Shown in pieces: positions 49,021 through 62,178 of a DNA stretch of 64,000 nucleotides (the stretch's first letter is position 1; every line of letters begins with the position of its first letter). This DNA comes from Acanthaster planci (lineage: Eukaryota; Echinodermata; Asteroidea; Valvatida; Acanthasteridae): contig NW_019091410.1 in assembly GCF_001949145.1 (NCBI RefSeq), positions 575,789 to 639,788 of the forward strand. The letters run 5' to 3'. The translations under genes were made by a program, and so were the position numbers. The notes below the pieces were generated by a model. The model was not told where the DNA came from and ran no database searches. It saw only the letters and a list, made by a program, of their open reading frames with translations.

Positions 49021-52000
49021 TCAGCATCCTTCAATGAGAAAAATGTGGAGGTTAGCGAGTCGATTGGGAGGCTTCTGATCGATTGGATGCTGGGTGCCGT
49101 CGCGGTGGTTTTGTCTGAGTTCGGAGATTTCGCGAAATCTCTTCAGCATCATGTCATGGACTCCCTCAGTCAGTGCAGAGACGTTGTCTGCCGTCTGGCC
49201 TTCGGTGGGAACATTGGGCAAGGTGTCCAGCACGATAGCAACTGATAGATGAAGGAGACACCAAAATACTCAGTGAACGGCATTCATTTACATACACATG
49301 CTTATTCTCATTTGTGGGAAGTTTGAAGCAGTTGCTGACAAGTGCGCACTCTGGTTGCTACTTTGGAGCGCATGATTCACAGTCTCTTAACTTTTAAAAG
49401 TCTGTGAATTGTTATCGGACTCGGAAAGGTCTATAGACACTGCGTCTTTCTGTTTTGCTTCTTTTGAAATTATATCCAATTACATGTTTACATCAGCGAT
49501 TTCGTTTTTGAAATTTCTTTAATTCCTAATTTTTTTTTACGCCAATGGATTCATGCATTTCTTTTCAGACAGCATGTAGACACAAACCATAGGAGCTTCT
49601 TTTATTTTTTTAAGGTTCATCGAAATAAAGTGATTTCATCTTCGGCTCATGTTTGCATTTAAACCTAGTAAAAGGAAAGTCATCTTTGTCAAATTTAGTT
49701 CAAAAAGTTTAAAGAGTGCACCTTTATCAAAGCGGTACTTCAAAGAATCAAACGTGTTTGTACGAAGACGCAACAACAGGCACTATTGGAACCTGCAAAG
49801 AGTAGAGAATTATCGGAAAATATCAACGCACCAACGCGTTGGCCAATCACAATGCGCGAAACCTGTCGACCCAATGCGCGTTTGGAAATGGTCGACAAAT
49901 TTCGCGCGTTGTGATTGGCCAACGCGTTGCAAACTCTTGGAGGCGCACTCTTGTGAATCGCCCGTATTTAAGATCCAATGTCAAATGTAGTGTATAAGTA
50001 TTATAATACGAGTTGTATGCTTTGGAAATACAAAGGAACTACATGCAGACATAATGTATTTACTTTCCCTGATCTTTTTCTAGCAACTGCATAGAAGTTT
50101 CAGACGTATATGTAGTTAAATCTTTAAAAGAAATCGTTGATCTAGCCATTTGGCGATTAAAGCAACCCACTGGCTATTATGAATAACATTTTTAGTTACT
50201 GTTTTTTTTTTTTTTGCTTGCTTCTTTGAGTTGGACCTTTAAACTGTCCGAAGAGAAAGTGACATTTTTAGAAACACTTGTTATTATTCCAATGGCAGTG
50301 GTATTATTTGCATAAAGTTGTACCTGTGCCTGCACAGCAATGTGGAAGGCGCCTCTCTTGAAGGGAAGCATGTCAATTTCACTGGTGTGAGACCTGGTAC
50401 CCTCTGGGTATATCCACAATTTTCCCTGTAGACACGGAACAGCAAAATCACAGAATTCATGTATTCAAAACTCGACAAGATGATCCTTGAAATTGTCTGG
50501 TAAGAGAAATGAACCGATGCAAAAGTAGTAAGTCTCTCACAGAGAGGCTTAATCGTTCGACTTTTGTGATCATGTACTGTCAAATTTACATCTTTGTCGA
50601 AATCGAAATTCTGCCTTAACATAATGTGTGTATTTGGTATGGCTTCTGCACGTAAAGACGAGAGGGCGCATTTGTCAACACAAATATCTTCCGTGCGCGT
50701 TTGATGCAGAGCTAGCTCGAGTAATTTGGAAATTTGAGGTGATTTCACGTGGACGCCGGGCGAATAGCGTCATTGAAGGATGTGGAAAGCCTGCAGTTTA
50801 TTGTTGACAGCCGATTGGTGCCCCTGAAAGGAACGAAGAAATAGAAATATTTGTATTAATTTTACTAAATACCCTTGAAATTACATCTTTGGGTTTCAGT
50901 TAACCTCATTTAAAATTGTTGTTTTGCAATTTTAACCCATATTTTGATGCTGTTTTGGTTTTTATGCTAAAGGAATTTGCATATTTATGAGTAGAACTAT
51001 AACGTCATCCAAGGCACTGAATCTCAATGTTGCATTGACTTGTGCACAGAAAATTTCTCGCGTGTTGCTGCGTAAGCATATCTCCTTGTAAAAATCCTTT
51101 TCACAGAAATGTTCCCAGATAGCAAATTCGGGGTTCTTAATTTGAACATGAAAACATGCAACCTGAACCATGTCTTCCTGAATTTACATCCAAGCAAAAG
51201 CGCCCGCACTTGTCCAGAAATGCTTGGTCAATTTTTAATATTTGAAAAAGTGCACTGTTCAGTTCACGTAACTCAAAAAAGATGTCAAACCGTCTTCATA
51301 CATGGAAGAAGAGTACAGAGATACACAAAAAAAGATTCTAAGAAAAATTCATTTCCTGGAGCCTCTAACTTCTTCATCCGAGGTTTACCGCTCTTTACTA
51401 GGCCTTTGCGCAAGTTGACACATTTAACACATTAAAAACAATTACATACACATTAGGCCTACATGTAGACCACAAGCAGAATCACAATACTACACAACAT
51501 TCCCTCTGACCTGAATATAGATATCTTATTCATTTCTTTCCATTATTTTGAATTTTTTTGCCAGTAATGTGCCAGTATGTTATCTGGTGATGCATTTGAA
51601 TTCAAACGTGAAATCGTTGGAAACATTTGCCAATTTAATAAATGTTCTTGGTTTATGGCTTGGGTGGATTGAAATGCTTTTCGCGAGCAATTTCAAGTTA
51701 AATGAGCGTATATATAAATTTGACATATTTTTCCGATCGCTTATTCGAAAAACTCAATTGAATGTTCTCTCTAATTAATTTTGAATTTGACAAATCAGAG
51801 GCTCATGTGGTTATTTTAAATCAATTTAAAATGTGCCAGTCAGATTGTGAACTTTGGGATTATATTTAATGAGGGATTTAATAAAGCTATAGGCCCTACG
51901 TGTATCTCGTTATGCTGACAACCAAACGTTGAACAAATAATTTTTATGTATCCTTTTTGGATCCCCCTCGAAGTGTTATTTTCAAGAAAATATAAAGATC

Positions 52001-52525
52001 AGTAACTGGGCATAAAGTTGTGTACATTTCCCACGTAACATGTGATGTAATTTCAATGGACAAGCCACCCTTGGCTATAGTTATCGTTATTTTAGCACAA
52101 CGTTTATCGTATGGGATTTTTCATAACATGGTAACCTGAATCAGCTTTTACAATGACGATTCAAAGTACAACTTTTATCAATTCAAGGTTATCCAAAGTT
52201 CACGATGTTAAACAGTGCTTCTGCATGCGGGGCCTGGCTCAAATAAAAAGACTGTTATTGTCAACAACTTGACTTTGAAGTTATTTAGTGATCATTTTTT
52301 AATTTCAAATCAGCTCCGTAAACAGGAAAAGTATACTAAAATGCTGTCAAAACACTACCCTTTTCTCTTTGAGGTATCGCACGCATTGGTCGCTTGACTC
52401 CCTGGCTTTTGCCGCGTTGCTCCGGTCGATAAATATAGCGCCACACACGATCATTGCAAGCCCGTAAAACAGCGTGTACTTGAGCGACTTCTTGGAGAGA
52501 ACAGTGTACCGGCCAGGTGCCAAGG
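49021..52525 (-). CDS. 1-acyl-sn-glycerol-3-phosphate acyltransferase-like, incomplete
   Basis: AGPATs acylate lysophosphatidic acid to phosphatidic acid at the ER membrane. Three exons are seen: 52525-52359 ([17 protein letters not shown], then a hydrophobic stretch and GAIFIDRSN), 50425-50324 ([12 protein letters not shown], then [16 protein letters not shown]) and 49241-49021 ([18 protein letters not shown] to the stop). The FIDR and EGTR blocks are motifs II-III of the family. Exon 2 ends in phase 0, but exon 3 needs a preceding phase 1, so an exon of 3n+1 nt (the PIVPVV block) is missing between them. The N-terminal exons with NHx4D, the catalytic motif, were not found upstream in this window. 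Intact splice signals and frames suggest a real gene that is partly absent or misassembled; a decaying copy is the alternative. Closest in style to vertebrate AGPAT1/2. Confidence 0.7.
49829..49968. mobile_element. Palindromic MITE, copy 1 (left end lost)
   Basis: ACGCGTTGGCCAATCACAAT then GCGCGAAACC...GTCGAC is mirrored by GTCGAC...TTTCGCGCG then TTGTGATTGGCCAACGCGT. The right end TTGTGAATCGCCCGTATT matches the copy at 54125-54300. It lies in the AGPAT-like intron where an exon seems to be missing. Confidence 0.75.
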
Positions 52526-54124
52526 CTGATAAATACACTGACAAGTCCTATCCGAAAAAGAACGCCAATTACGAACGAAGTTGTACCAGAAGACTTAAAT
52601 AATACGCTGAACCTCTAACGGATCTCATGCACGACATATATCTTTTTCTTTTAAATGATTCAACTGAGGCAAACAAAACAAAAGTTCTACTCATGACTGT
52701 TCTGAATAATGAAGACGGTGAAATCAGTGGTACGAGCTCTGTTGGGCAATTGTGTAATCAAAGAGACCATCAAACGACTATCTTATTGACAAGTCTTGAA
52801 AGGTTGATCGAGTTTCGAACGTATTAGAACGAAAACTAAAAAAACCCCGAAAAATTAGTATTCCCAGCATGATGGTCGACAGTGAACAGCTGTGCCAATA
52901 TAAGCACGTATTCCCGCGAGTACACTGCTTCACTTCCGTCAACATGACCTTTGACCGTTACAGATGGCTTGAAATGATGGTTCATGCAGATGAGATAACC
53001 ATCCCTCAAAATGTTGTGATTTCATGTAAGACACTGCGACGTGGGTTTTTTTTTTCATAAGAACAAAGTAAAAATTAGCATTTAAAAATGTTGCTAATGT
53101 ATAATTGGCTTGTGTGATAGCGACCCTACGCGATGGTATGGAAACCTTTGGAATTATTTTATTCAGATCAAGTCCGATCAGCTGAGTTCAATGAGTCCTG
53201 ATCAGCTCAGGCCATGTCCAAATTACTTGGCTCCGTCTGCGACTGCGGACGGCTATTTGCATGAACACTGCACTCGGGGCGCTCCTTCTGTTCAGAACTC
53301 TCCAAACAGAAATACTTGATAACATACTTTTCCGGTCACCTTATCTATCCCAGTACAGCTAATGAGAAAAACCCGTTCGTCGTAAGTTGGAAATCGAAGG
53401 GGAGCCAATGGCAGCTCCAGAACCAAATATGTGGAGGGCTAAATTGATTATTTTTATTTTTTCACATAACCTGTTATGAACTTTTTGAAACATAAAAGTA
53501 AACTTTGAGGCTTTTATAATAAACTTTTGCAATGAAGGACAATGAATGTAAGAATGTAGTTTCATGTAGTAATTCATAGTATTATTAACCGTTTTGATTG
53601 CTGTGGGTTTTCCTTTGATAACTAGATAGAAAGAGTTTCCCCCCAATTCTTTCTTTGTTATTGTACTGACGGTCAGGGACAGGTCACAAACAACTTGTAT
53701 ACAAAAACTACTACAGTGAAGTAAAAAAGAGAGGTGTGCTTAAATTTTGCCTAAAATTTGACTTAACAGACTTAATTCAATTCTTGTAAAATCAACTTTA
53801 TTAGTCCCAACGGTATAAATTCCACGTGGCCTTGTAGATTTGAACGAGTTAATAACAGTGTCAACATTTACAAGGAAACTATTCAAACAAAGAAACTGAA
53901 CAAAAATTTGTTATCAACTTTCAGCAATGATGACGAAAATAAAAATATCAAATTGATAACCGCCACATTGAGCGAGCTCGCGCGCCTGGCAGAAATTTAC
54001 CCACAATGCTCTGCGCATCGTAAGCTGTGACCCCGTCTGATGTATTTCCTTCACTAAAATCTTTGCAAGGCCATTAGCCCTTCCCAGCGCCCTTTCGGGC
54101 ACTTGGCTATGAGCGAATGGCAAT

Positions 54125-54300
54125 AATACGGGCGATTCACAATAGTGCGCCCTCAGGAGTTTGCAACGTGTGGACCAATCACAATGTGCGAAATCTGTCA
54201 ACCCTTTCCACACGCACATCCGGTCGACAGATTTCGCGCGCTGTGATTGGTCAACGCGTTGCAAACTCTTAGAAGCACACGATTGTGAAGTGCCCGTATT
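54125..54300. mobile_element. Palindromic MITE, copy 2 (complete, 176 bp)
   Basis: Tips AATACGGGCGATTCACAATA and, on the other strand, AATACGGGCACTTCACAATC. Inner arms ACCAATCACAATGTGCGAAA and TTTCGCGCGCTGTGATTGGT are also inverted. No ORF. The same family is present at 49829-49968. Confidence 0.85.
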
Positions 54301-56631
54301 GCTGCTTCTCTTTAAGAAGCAACTCGTTAATGTTATCAGAGACTTTCCCACGCACGGTATGCAAACTGTGTGACTGTGCGAGGTGATTGTATCATTTGCC
54401 CGGCAGCCATCTTGCAGCCATCTTTCTTTTGTTCCACAGGGAAAACTCCTTTGTGCACACCCTGTGGAATAAAAAGCACTGGCCTGGCCTGCAAGATGGC
54501 AGCCGTGCAAACCCTCTTTTCTATCTGGCTTGCAGGAAATGTCCATTGCTAATCAGTGTGAAACCAATGAAGACAAGTATCGTGCTCCCACAGGAACTGG
54601 AAACATGATGGTGCCATTTTCAGGTAATTTACTTTAACCTTTTTGTTTTAAAGGTCTCCACGAAAAGTTAAATGTTATAACCATATCTGGAAAGAATTCC
54701 TTATCCGAACAACACTTGATACCCTGTGGACAAACTTCATGAGACTAGTCTGAATTTTTTAAAGTAAATGTGCAAATTTCTTCCCTGCTAAATTTGACTA
54801 TTTAAAACATAAATGTTACCATTTTCTGATGGCTTTTTATAAACCACGTCACCGCAAGGGAAAATGAGTGATGTCCGTATGTGGAACTCTTACCCCATAT
54901 CGAGCTGTACTTTATTTATGAGATGCAGATGGGTCTGTTCTGTTTTGATGTGTTTGTGTATACTGGGGCAGAAAATGTGTCTGAGTGTCATTGATCGGTT
55001 GATGGCGAGACCTTCTGAACACATTGCATGCAGAAATGTGCGCAACATTATAATGAGTACAAAATAAATTGCTGCAGACTCTATATCTGGACACGCCTCT
55101 TCGCTAACGAGGATCTCTTGGGATTCCACTAAACCCAGTAATATATAGGAAACGTACTGTGAAGTTATCAGCCGGCTGATAACAATGCCATTGGGGGATG
55201 GAGGCTTTTTCTTTGCGGTCGGGCCGCATCTTGGGCCGTAAGGTGTTAATTTTTGTAAAAAGTACATAGCGCCCTCAAGTGGTAGTTCTTAGGGCTGTGT
55301 TGCCACATTGTTGCATCTAATACCATGGGGACGAGGTTTGTTTATTGTGCACTCCTCCTCACTTTGGTAGGTGGGAAATTCTTTGTCTTGGACCAAAGAT
55401 ACACCAAAGCATTATCTTTCTTTATTTCTTTTCTTCTGTAGATAAGAAAGACCAGACTGAACATGTTCGATTTCATTTATCAACTATAGCTCCGCTAGTT
55501 AAGCAATTCGCAAAGAAACGAGTATTTCCCCCTAAAAAACACTTTATACAGACCTCATTCAAGTGGAAATTTCATTTCATTGCTTTCTTTTCTACTCTCA
55601 ACTTTAAAGAAATGAAGAGTTAACCTCACTTTCAATATGGCCGACCCATGCCATTACTAGCGTTCATTGGGGCCTCTAGAACACGCGTTCTGTTTTAAGG
55701 CTCTGTTTTTCATGAGAGGAGCTCCAAAAGGCTGCTCGCTCACGTGGTGATCTATCTGATCTGGTGGCCTATTCGCGATCACATTGGGGCCTACAATGAG
55801 GGTGTCGTAAGGGTCGATATCAAAGGGGTTGAGCAGAGGTTTTATTGGAGATATCTTGAGTGAGACGCCGGCGACATATCACATGTACGTATTCCTCCAC
55901 CACTAACACGAAAATAAGGAATTCTTGGAACACCACACCAGATTGTAATATACTTTATTGTTTCCAACTTCCAAGTTCTGGAAAGCTTTACAGGTGGGTG
56001 GTCGGATCCTTCCGATCTACATGTAAGTTCAAATAATTACATACACTAATCTATATTTTCGGTCCTAACTCTAACATGGCGGAGTAGAGATGGAGCGTGG
56101 GCGTGCGTCCCCGTCGCCACCATGCACGGCTACTTCACATATAGTTACCCCATCTGTTGTTTCTCCAGACGGCAAAAACACCGGGGAAAAATCAATGTCC
56201 TTGCATTGCATGTCAGGTGTACGCTTTGGCCAGCCAACAGCAAAGCGGTTAGCATGTAAACTCACCATTTCCCCCCTGTTTGAATCAATTAAAGAAGGTT
56301 TGATATTAATATGATTTCTCGAAATTATTGATGGAGGAATTAAAGATTACGCATTTCAGTGAGAAATCGGGGACAGCGAGTTTAACCTAGGGAAAGAAGC
56401 AGGGAGAAGAGACGGGAAATCATTTTCTAATTAACATTTTTCTTTCTTCACACGAATTTATATTAGGGGATATTTTATATAATAGGAATTTTCTTGTAAA
56501 CGGAATCTTAAAGAAAGAAAGGATCGTATGCACTTTCCTTGAAGCTGATTAGCCCGCCAAAGATTAAGTCGTAATAATTTGCATTGTTTTACCAGGCAGT
56601 CCACTGGGGTCTCTGTGATAGAAAACCATTT

Positions 56632-56637
56632 TTTATT
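56632..56637 (-). terminator. Poly(A) signal of the first microseminoprotein-like gene
   Basis: AATAAA on the minus strand, 79 bp downstream of the stop codon at 56717-56719. Confidence 0.5.
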
Positions 56638-56716
56638 ACTTAAGAAGATCTGGTTTAAAGTTTTTACACCGCCCACCAAGCAACCTTTCGACACACATCT
56701 GGCTCGAAGTGTCGGG

Positions 56717-59292
56717 CTACATGATGTAGCCAGAAAAGCGGCACGGCTTGTGCGGTGGTTCGATCTCCCTGACGGTGTAGATGCACTTCCTGTCGTTCAG
56801 CTTGACCTCACATCTGAGTTTATCGTAGCCCGTTGGTACCAGAGCACTGTTGGGGAGAGGAGGGGAAAATTATCACATCATTCCCATTCATCCCTTAAAA
56901 TAGCTTAGAATCATCATAGAAATATGGAAGGGTTGCGTAGCACCGCGATCAGAATATCGACAAGAATATAATATCAAATCAGTGCTCTGATTTGATATTA
57001 TATTGTCAAATCAGTATATATAATATCAAATCAGTGCTCTGAAATACGTGATTTGATATTGTCGATATTAGAATCATCATGTCGTAAAGTTGTCTTCAAT
57101 TTTGTCACTGATTCTTTGTGAATATAACAATGAGTAGTGCTTCGTCAGCGTATGAACATTAATGCGCCTTTTGAATTCTTGCAAAGATTCAAGTTTAAAC
57201 TGTCTAAACATTGAAAAGTTAGGCTGGCGTAGTGTTTCTGACAACCTTGACTGCAGGTCAGTTAGCAGTCGTGTTTACTATTAATATATGATGCAGGGTC
57301 TATCCAGAAACTGAAGACGCATGAGTTCCAAGACAGTGGATTTGTTGTTCAGTGCAAGGCCGGATTCAGATCCAAGGGAACAGTGCACTTTTGCATGGCT
57401 TGACTGTACCAGTCACGATTAAGCTCAGAAAGAATTTCCTGAACAAAATGGCTCCACAAACCAACCTCCATTTCAGCCCTCAATATCTTCACTCTGATTG
57501 ATTCAAAATCCTCATTGGGTTTCTTTTTCGCGGGGAGGCATCGCCCTCATCCCCCCCCCCACCTGCCCTTGGTTCAGTACAAACCGTTTGACCCCAAACA
57601 CCATGTCTTTTCAAAATACCGACGATATTCGCATTTATCGATCAAATCGCTTTCGAATATTTCTTGGGAACAGACAGAATTTCCATAAAGATGGGTCACT
57701 GGGCACTGAAGGACACCTGGCCTCCCAATTTTGCTAAAGGTGTGAAGTCTGGGAACCAGTCTTACAGTACAGTTGGGCGCTTGACGCCTAATTTTATAGC
57801 TCGATGAATAATTCTTACATGGAACAGCACTGGACAGCAGTGGCTTGTTTGTACTCGATGCAAATACACTTCGTGCACGTGGTTGAAACACGATTAGGTA
57901 GATTCTCCTTGATGGACCCACCTACCATGCACTCCACTTATAATAAAAACAAACAGACTAACAATATACACGTTGTCTTGTATTGCTGGACTACAGATAA
58001 ATTTGGGTGCGTGGTAACTACTTTTTGGGGTTATTTTGAACTCGAAAGATATAAGTCTGTGGGGGAGTCCTCATAATTACGTATTAAGGTCTCTCTCTGT
58101 GTGTCAATTTTGAGATTTTCATAACTGAAAATAAACATGCAACAAGTGTCGGAGGTGTGGATTCACGCTCCCGAGAATCTGTGTTCAGCTCACCGCTTGC
58201 GTATCCACTCCGACTACATACCTTTCCTTTGAATACACTGGCCTACATAAAATGCCGTTAAAGACGCCCTTAGTTTGCAGAGAGTTCTCCATTGGTAGGC
58301 AACAACTTTTGCCTCAAAATGAACATTTTGTTTCATCGGTGTTTACACGAAACACATTTTCTGTTAGTAGTTCGTGGCAGTACTCATTACTTAGTGATTT
58401 AACATAATTATATACATGTATATTTACAAAAGATTTTAAAATTTGTGAATCGTTCTTTTGATTCTAACTCACAGCTAGCCATAGTTTTGCCAACTGATTG
58501 GTAAAACTGCGCTTGTGTCGTAGGCAAAGGAATGGTGTCTTCCAACAACCGTCAACAAGCGAGGCTTTATGTATAATAAATGCCACTATGTAAACATGGC
58601 AGTAATATATTACTACATTATGTAATACAGTCAACTTTCGTTATAACAAAGTTGCAGGGACCAGAAACGTTACTTTGTTGTTACTAAGGCTTTGTTACAA
58701 AAGGAAAGAAACAAAGGAAAAACCTAAGAATTCCAGATATTACGGGTCAAAGGCATGTGTCACGTTGATAAGCTAGTCATAGCATAAGTTCATAATCTCA
58801 CGTCGATAACACCCTTTAAAGTGAGTATATTTCCCTTCAATTAAACAACCTCTTTAATGTTTTAAATTTCGGCAACAAAGATTAAATTTAGTGATAATAA
58901 ATAACCTCTCATAACTGGTATTTTCCCAGGGGAAAAAATTCCATCCAGGATTCGAACCCTAGATTTTTGGCATTCGAAGCATTTTCTTCACTCACTGTTT
59001 AGCGAGAGCCAAAGCTAACAACAAAGTTCCTCTGCAAATACAAAAACGAATTTTCCTACCACACGGATTTTTTCTGCCCCTTATCTCAGGATCTGCTGAT
59101 GGGTCAAAATGCGCGCGGCTCTGTAACCTGCCAAACATTCACTACCGTTTGGTTTGCCTTAGTGCGAACAGCACGAGTTTCAGTTTCATCTCGTGCACTC
59201 AGTGGCTTACCGTCAGGGATGATTTCGCACGATGCATCAATTCCTACCAAGAACAGCAAACCCAGCCCCAAGACAGGAGTAAAGTTGCCCAT
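56717..59292 (-). CDS. Beta-microseminoprotein-like secreted protein, complete
   Basis: Small secreted protein of the PSP94/MSMB family; in mammals abundant in seminal plasma, function in invertebrates unknown. Three exons: 59292-59211, 57936-57819, 56846-56717; 330 nt, 109 residues, phases 1 and 2, the same layout as vertebrate MSMB (114 residues). Residues 1-20 (MGNFTPVLGLGLLFLVGIDA) are a signal peptide, followed by SCEIIPDG, like the MSMB start SCYFIPNEG. Then come ECMVGGSI, TTCTKCICIEY, VQCCS, PTGYDKLRCEV and KCIYTV. PTGYDKLRC parallels PVGYDKDNC of MSMB. Ten cysteines remain after cleavage, the family number. A degenerate palindrome sits in intron 2. A tandem paralogue lies 2.9 kb upstream on the same strand. 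Confidence 0.88.
56953..57069. repeat. AT-rich nested palindrome in intron 2 of the first MSMB-like gene
   Basis: ATATAATATCAAATCAGTGC is followed directly by its near-inverse (TCTGATTTGATATTATAT), and the outer word AATATCGACAA recurs inverted at 57059-57069. The middle palindrome is duplicated in part (ATATCAAATCAGTGCTCTGA occurs twice). Confidence 0.8.
58625..58700. mobile_element. DNA-transposon relic, copy 2 (mariner/Tigger-like end)
   Basis: ACAGTCAACTTTCGTTATAA then CAAAGTTGCAGGGACC, related to the sequence at 45131-45290. Only one end is recognisable. It lies in intron 1 of the first MSMB-like gene. Confidence 0.35.
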
Positions 59293-61195
59293 CTTTCCTG
59301 CTGAATATCGACAAATATAATGCACATGAAAAAGTATTATCTACAGATACGTGGCCAGCTGCTGATGTACAGATAAAGTATACACGCTCAATTGTCTGTG
59401 CGCTGTCTTTGATGTTCACGAAGTGATACCCGATTTATCTGCAACCAATGTACAAAAATACCAGGTGAAAAAAGGTGCCAGGTGCAGAAAATGTGTAAGA
59501 TATTTAAAAAAAAATCCTGTTATTATTAATCCTGCTCATAATTTGATTTTTTATTGGGGTCCTTTTTTGTTGACATACGGAACACATAATAATAGTTGTA
59601 CTTTATGAGCTTAAATACATGGTATTGTTGGTAAAGTAAAAAACAAAATTTGTTTTTAATGTAATTTCAACATCTTATAATGACGCACTCACAAACATAC
59701 CTTTTAGCTGACCAGCTGTGTTGATGGAGATAAAAATGTTGAAAGAGTCCTGGGAATGATCACCGCAGTTGTTGCGATGCTTAGAGTGCAGTGACAACAT
59801 ATAATCTGGAACTAATTTATATGAAGTGGCTCATCTGGCGTATTGATCAGCAGTAACTTGGCAGTGGCACTCCGCTAAGGATACAGAATTGCTGACACTC
59901 GAATCAATAGATGCACGGTTTCCGTCATTAATCGTTTACTACAAATTGATTGAAGAATAAGTTATCCCCTCAAATCATTGTTTGCAATTTTTGTAACGTA
60001 AAGCAGGCTGCATTTGTAAAGCATGTCGGGCTTATGTATTTACCATTTGATAGAGACTGCAGGTTGTGATGATGCTTGCTATAGCTTGCTTGCTTTGGAT
60101 CGAGGAATAACTTTGCTCGATTGTTTGCTTGCTTGTTCGGTTGTTCAAACTTTGGCCGTTATTAATATGCAGGAACAGCGAGGAATATGCCAGGGCTACC
60201 TTGAGTAAAATGCTTCAGCTTTTTTGTCGACCTACACAGAAAAACAACAAAGTGTGTAGCAGACAATATCAGCTCTTGACATTATATTGTATTTATTAAC
60301 GTTTGATGCACTAATTTACCATTGTGTTTGTCATACATTATCCTGATTTTACGTCCCTGTTTAATCATGAAATTGCATTTAGTGTTTTAATTGGAAGTTC
60401 GTGCTGAAGTGGCGCCAGTCCTAAAGTATTCATATTCCAGATCAGAATGGTAACATGTAAGGTGATATTAACACTGGCTGCGTCCAAGCGTGTTAAGGCG
60501 GCTTATTTGTGCGTTGCGTACACGGTGCATTTCACTTTCACGGACACAAAATCGATCCATTCACATAACACAAGTATGCGTTGCATTCGGCCGTCAAAAT
60601 TGCCCTGGGAGCGATTTTGACGGACACGCAATGCTTGGCGCTGAAGAGTTTTTGACGGGCATAATATTATGGAAAGGTGCCTTTAATTTCCCCCGACGCG
60701 AGTATTCTCTCGAACACTGAATGTCGGGAGTATGACGTGCTAGTAAGCGTAAGTGTACTCTTTCGAGGAGCTGGAACACACTGTTGCGCCTGGGGATTTG
60801 TGCTTGTGACCAAGTGGTCATTTCGAAGTGGCAGAAAGGTAAATATCCTTTCTAATGCAAACTGTCTATTTTCCCGGCCTCTGGAGTGAACTTTTGATTA
60901 TGAGCGAGGGACCTTATGTGTGGCCATGAAGGACATTTTAGAGAAATTTCAGAAACGTGGTCAGGTACACCCACATTCATTACAGTGAAACGAAAATCAA
61001 AGAAAGAAATTGCGGTGTCGTTTTCCTTTTAGGCCTGGCGGACGGGGGTGGGGCGACGAAGGCTGTGACCCCCCAAACAAGAGTCCTCTAGTTATTTTTT
61101 TCAACAAATAATGAAAGAAAGGTGATTTTATTTCCGATCCCTCAAAGAGCTTGTAAAAAGGCCTCTAAATATAGTTTAGCCCCTCAGAAGTCCTG

Positions 61196-61480
61196 AAGGG
61201 GTCAGGCTTGCGAATTGTTCTTTCCTCGTCTTTCACCTTTGTGGTCCTGGGTTTGATTCCCGGCCCGGTACACAAATTGATAGGGTTTTCAGTCCCTACC
61301 TGATTTTGTGGGTTTTACCCCAAATATTCTTCTGGGGTTTTCCTCCCACCACTAAAACTGTGACTTCTTCTCATTGTCTCCTCGCTACAGGTCTCTTCAG
61401 GCTTTTGAGCTACAGTTCCTAGGGTACTTTTGAGGAATACTTGGTTTCATTACAGAAAGACATTAATAAAAACAAAATTT
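61196..61480 (+). repeat. tRNA-derived SINE, copy 2
   Basis: B-box-like GGGTTTGATTCCCGGC near 61250, then TTCTTCTCATTGTCTCCTCG, TCTTCAGGCTTTTGAGCTAC and an AATAAAAAC tail. The body matches the SINE at 36466-36715 in order and spacing, with about 35 extra bases after the tRNA-like head. Confidence 0.75.
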
Positions 61481-62073
61481 CAAATGTTTACCCGCAAGCA
61501 AGTTTGCTTCCCCCCCCCCGAAAAAATCTTGACCGTGTGATCCGAAAATAATGCGCACGCAACGCTTTACACCCTCAAGCTCGTAGAGCAACACGGTTGA
61601 ACACAGCGTAATCTTTCATCTTCATACCTTGTTGAAAATAATTCCCAAACTCAATAATGTTAAAGGGTCCTGGTAAAGACTTTTGAAACTCTTTATTGTC
61701 CCCTGCACATATTGCCATTTTAATTACAGCTCTTTTGGCACCCGTTTTGTTACCGTTTATACGAAGTTCCGTATTCGCGAGAAAAATGGGGCGCCATTCA
61801 AGGCAAACTCTCTTAACCCGGGTACTCAATAATGTGCATTTTTTGTTTAATCATTTATACAGACCCGTCTTTCTATGTCAGGTTTGTGGTTGAAGTGGAT
61901 CACAGCAACAGCGCCCTCAATTTTCAGCACGCTTCTTCATTTGTGTAAAAAAAATTAATATTAACCCAAAATCGGTGTCTCACTGGCATTATTGATAATC
62001 AGCTATGATTTGGTCTAAATGTCAGGGTCAGTGAAAATGAAAATGAAATGATATCATGATAAGGCGAATGCTT

Positions 62074-62126
62074 TTTGTTTGTTTGTTTGTTTGTTTGTTT
62101 GTTTGTTTGTTGGGTTGTTTGTTTGC
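62074..62126. repeat. TTTG microsatellite
   Basis: About a dozen TTTG units with one GGG interruption. It lies 53 bp beyond the stop codon of the second MSMB-like gene, so probably in its 3' untranslated or flanking region. Confidence 0.95.
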
Positions 62127-62178
62127 AAATTGCCCTCCAAGCAACCTCTGCCTTAGACACGCGGCCCGAGGAGGCAGC

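Larger units (their letters stand above)
52526..56716. other. Region upstream of the AGPAT-like exons; no gene recognised
   Basis: I searched the minus strand for the NHQ codons of an AGPAT catalytic exon and found none. The stretch holds the complete palindromic MITE at 54125-54300 and a short mirrored word around GCAGCCATCTTGCAGCCATC at 54403. Small ORFs lack similarity I recognise. The poly(A) signal of the microseminoprotein-like gene is at 56632. Confidence 0.4.
59293..62178. other. Region between the two MSMB-like genes
   Basis: Contains the promoter of the first MSMB-like gene next to 59293 and the 3' part of the second gene at the other end. A tRNA-derived SINE lies at 61196-61480. 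No additional MSMB-like exon was seen. Other ORFs are short and unremarkable. Confidence 0.45.

Noticed and set aside
50060-50110. [12 protein letters not shown]-like word on the minus strand as the missing AGPAT exon
   Set aside because: An in-frame TGA immediately precedes it and no fitting acceptor or phase was found; resemblance is probably chance.
50192-50323. Read-through after the EGTR exon of the AGPAT-like gene as the missing exon
   Set aside because: The frame after AVQAQ (VQLYANNTT...) lacks the family PIVPVV block; CAG|GTACAA is a good donor.
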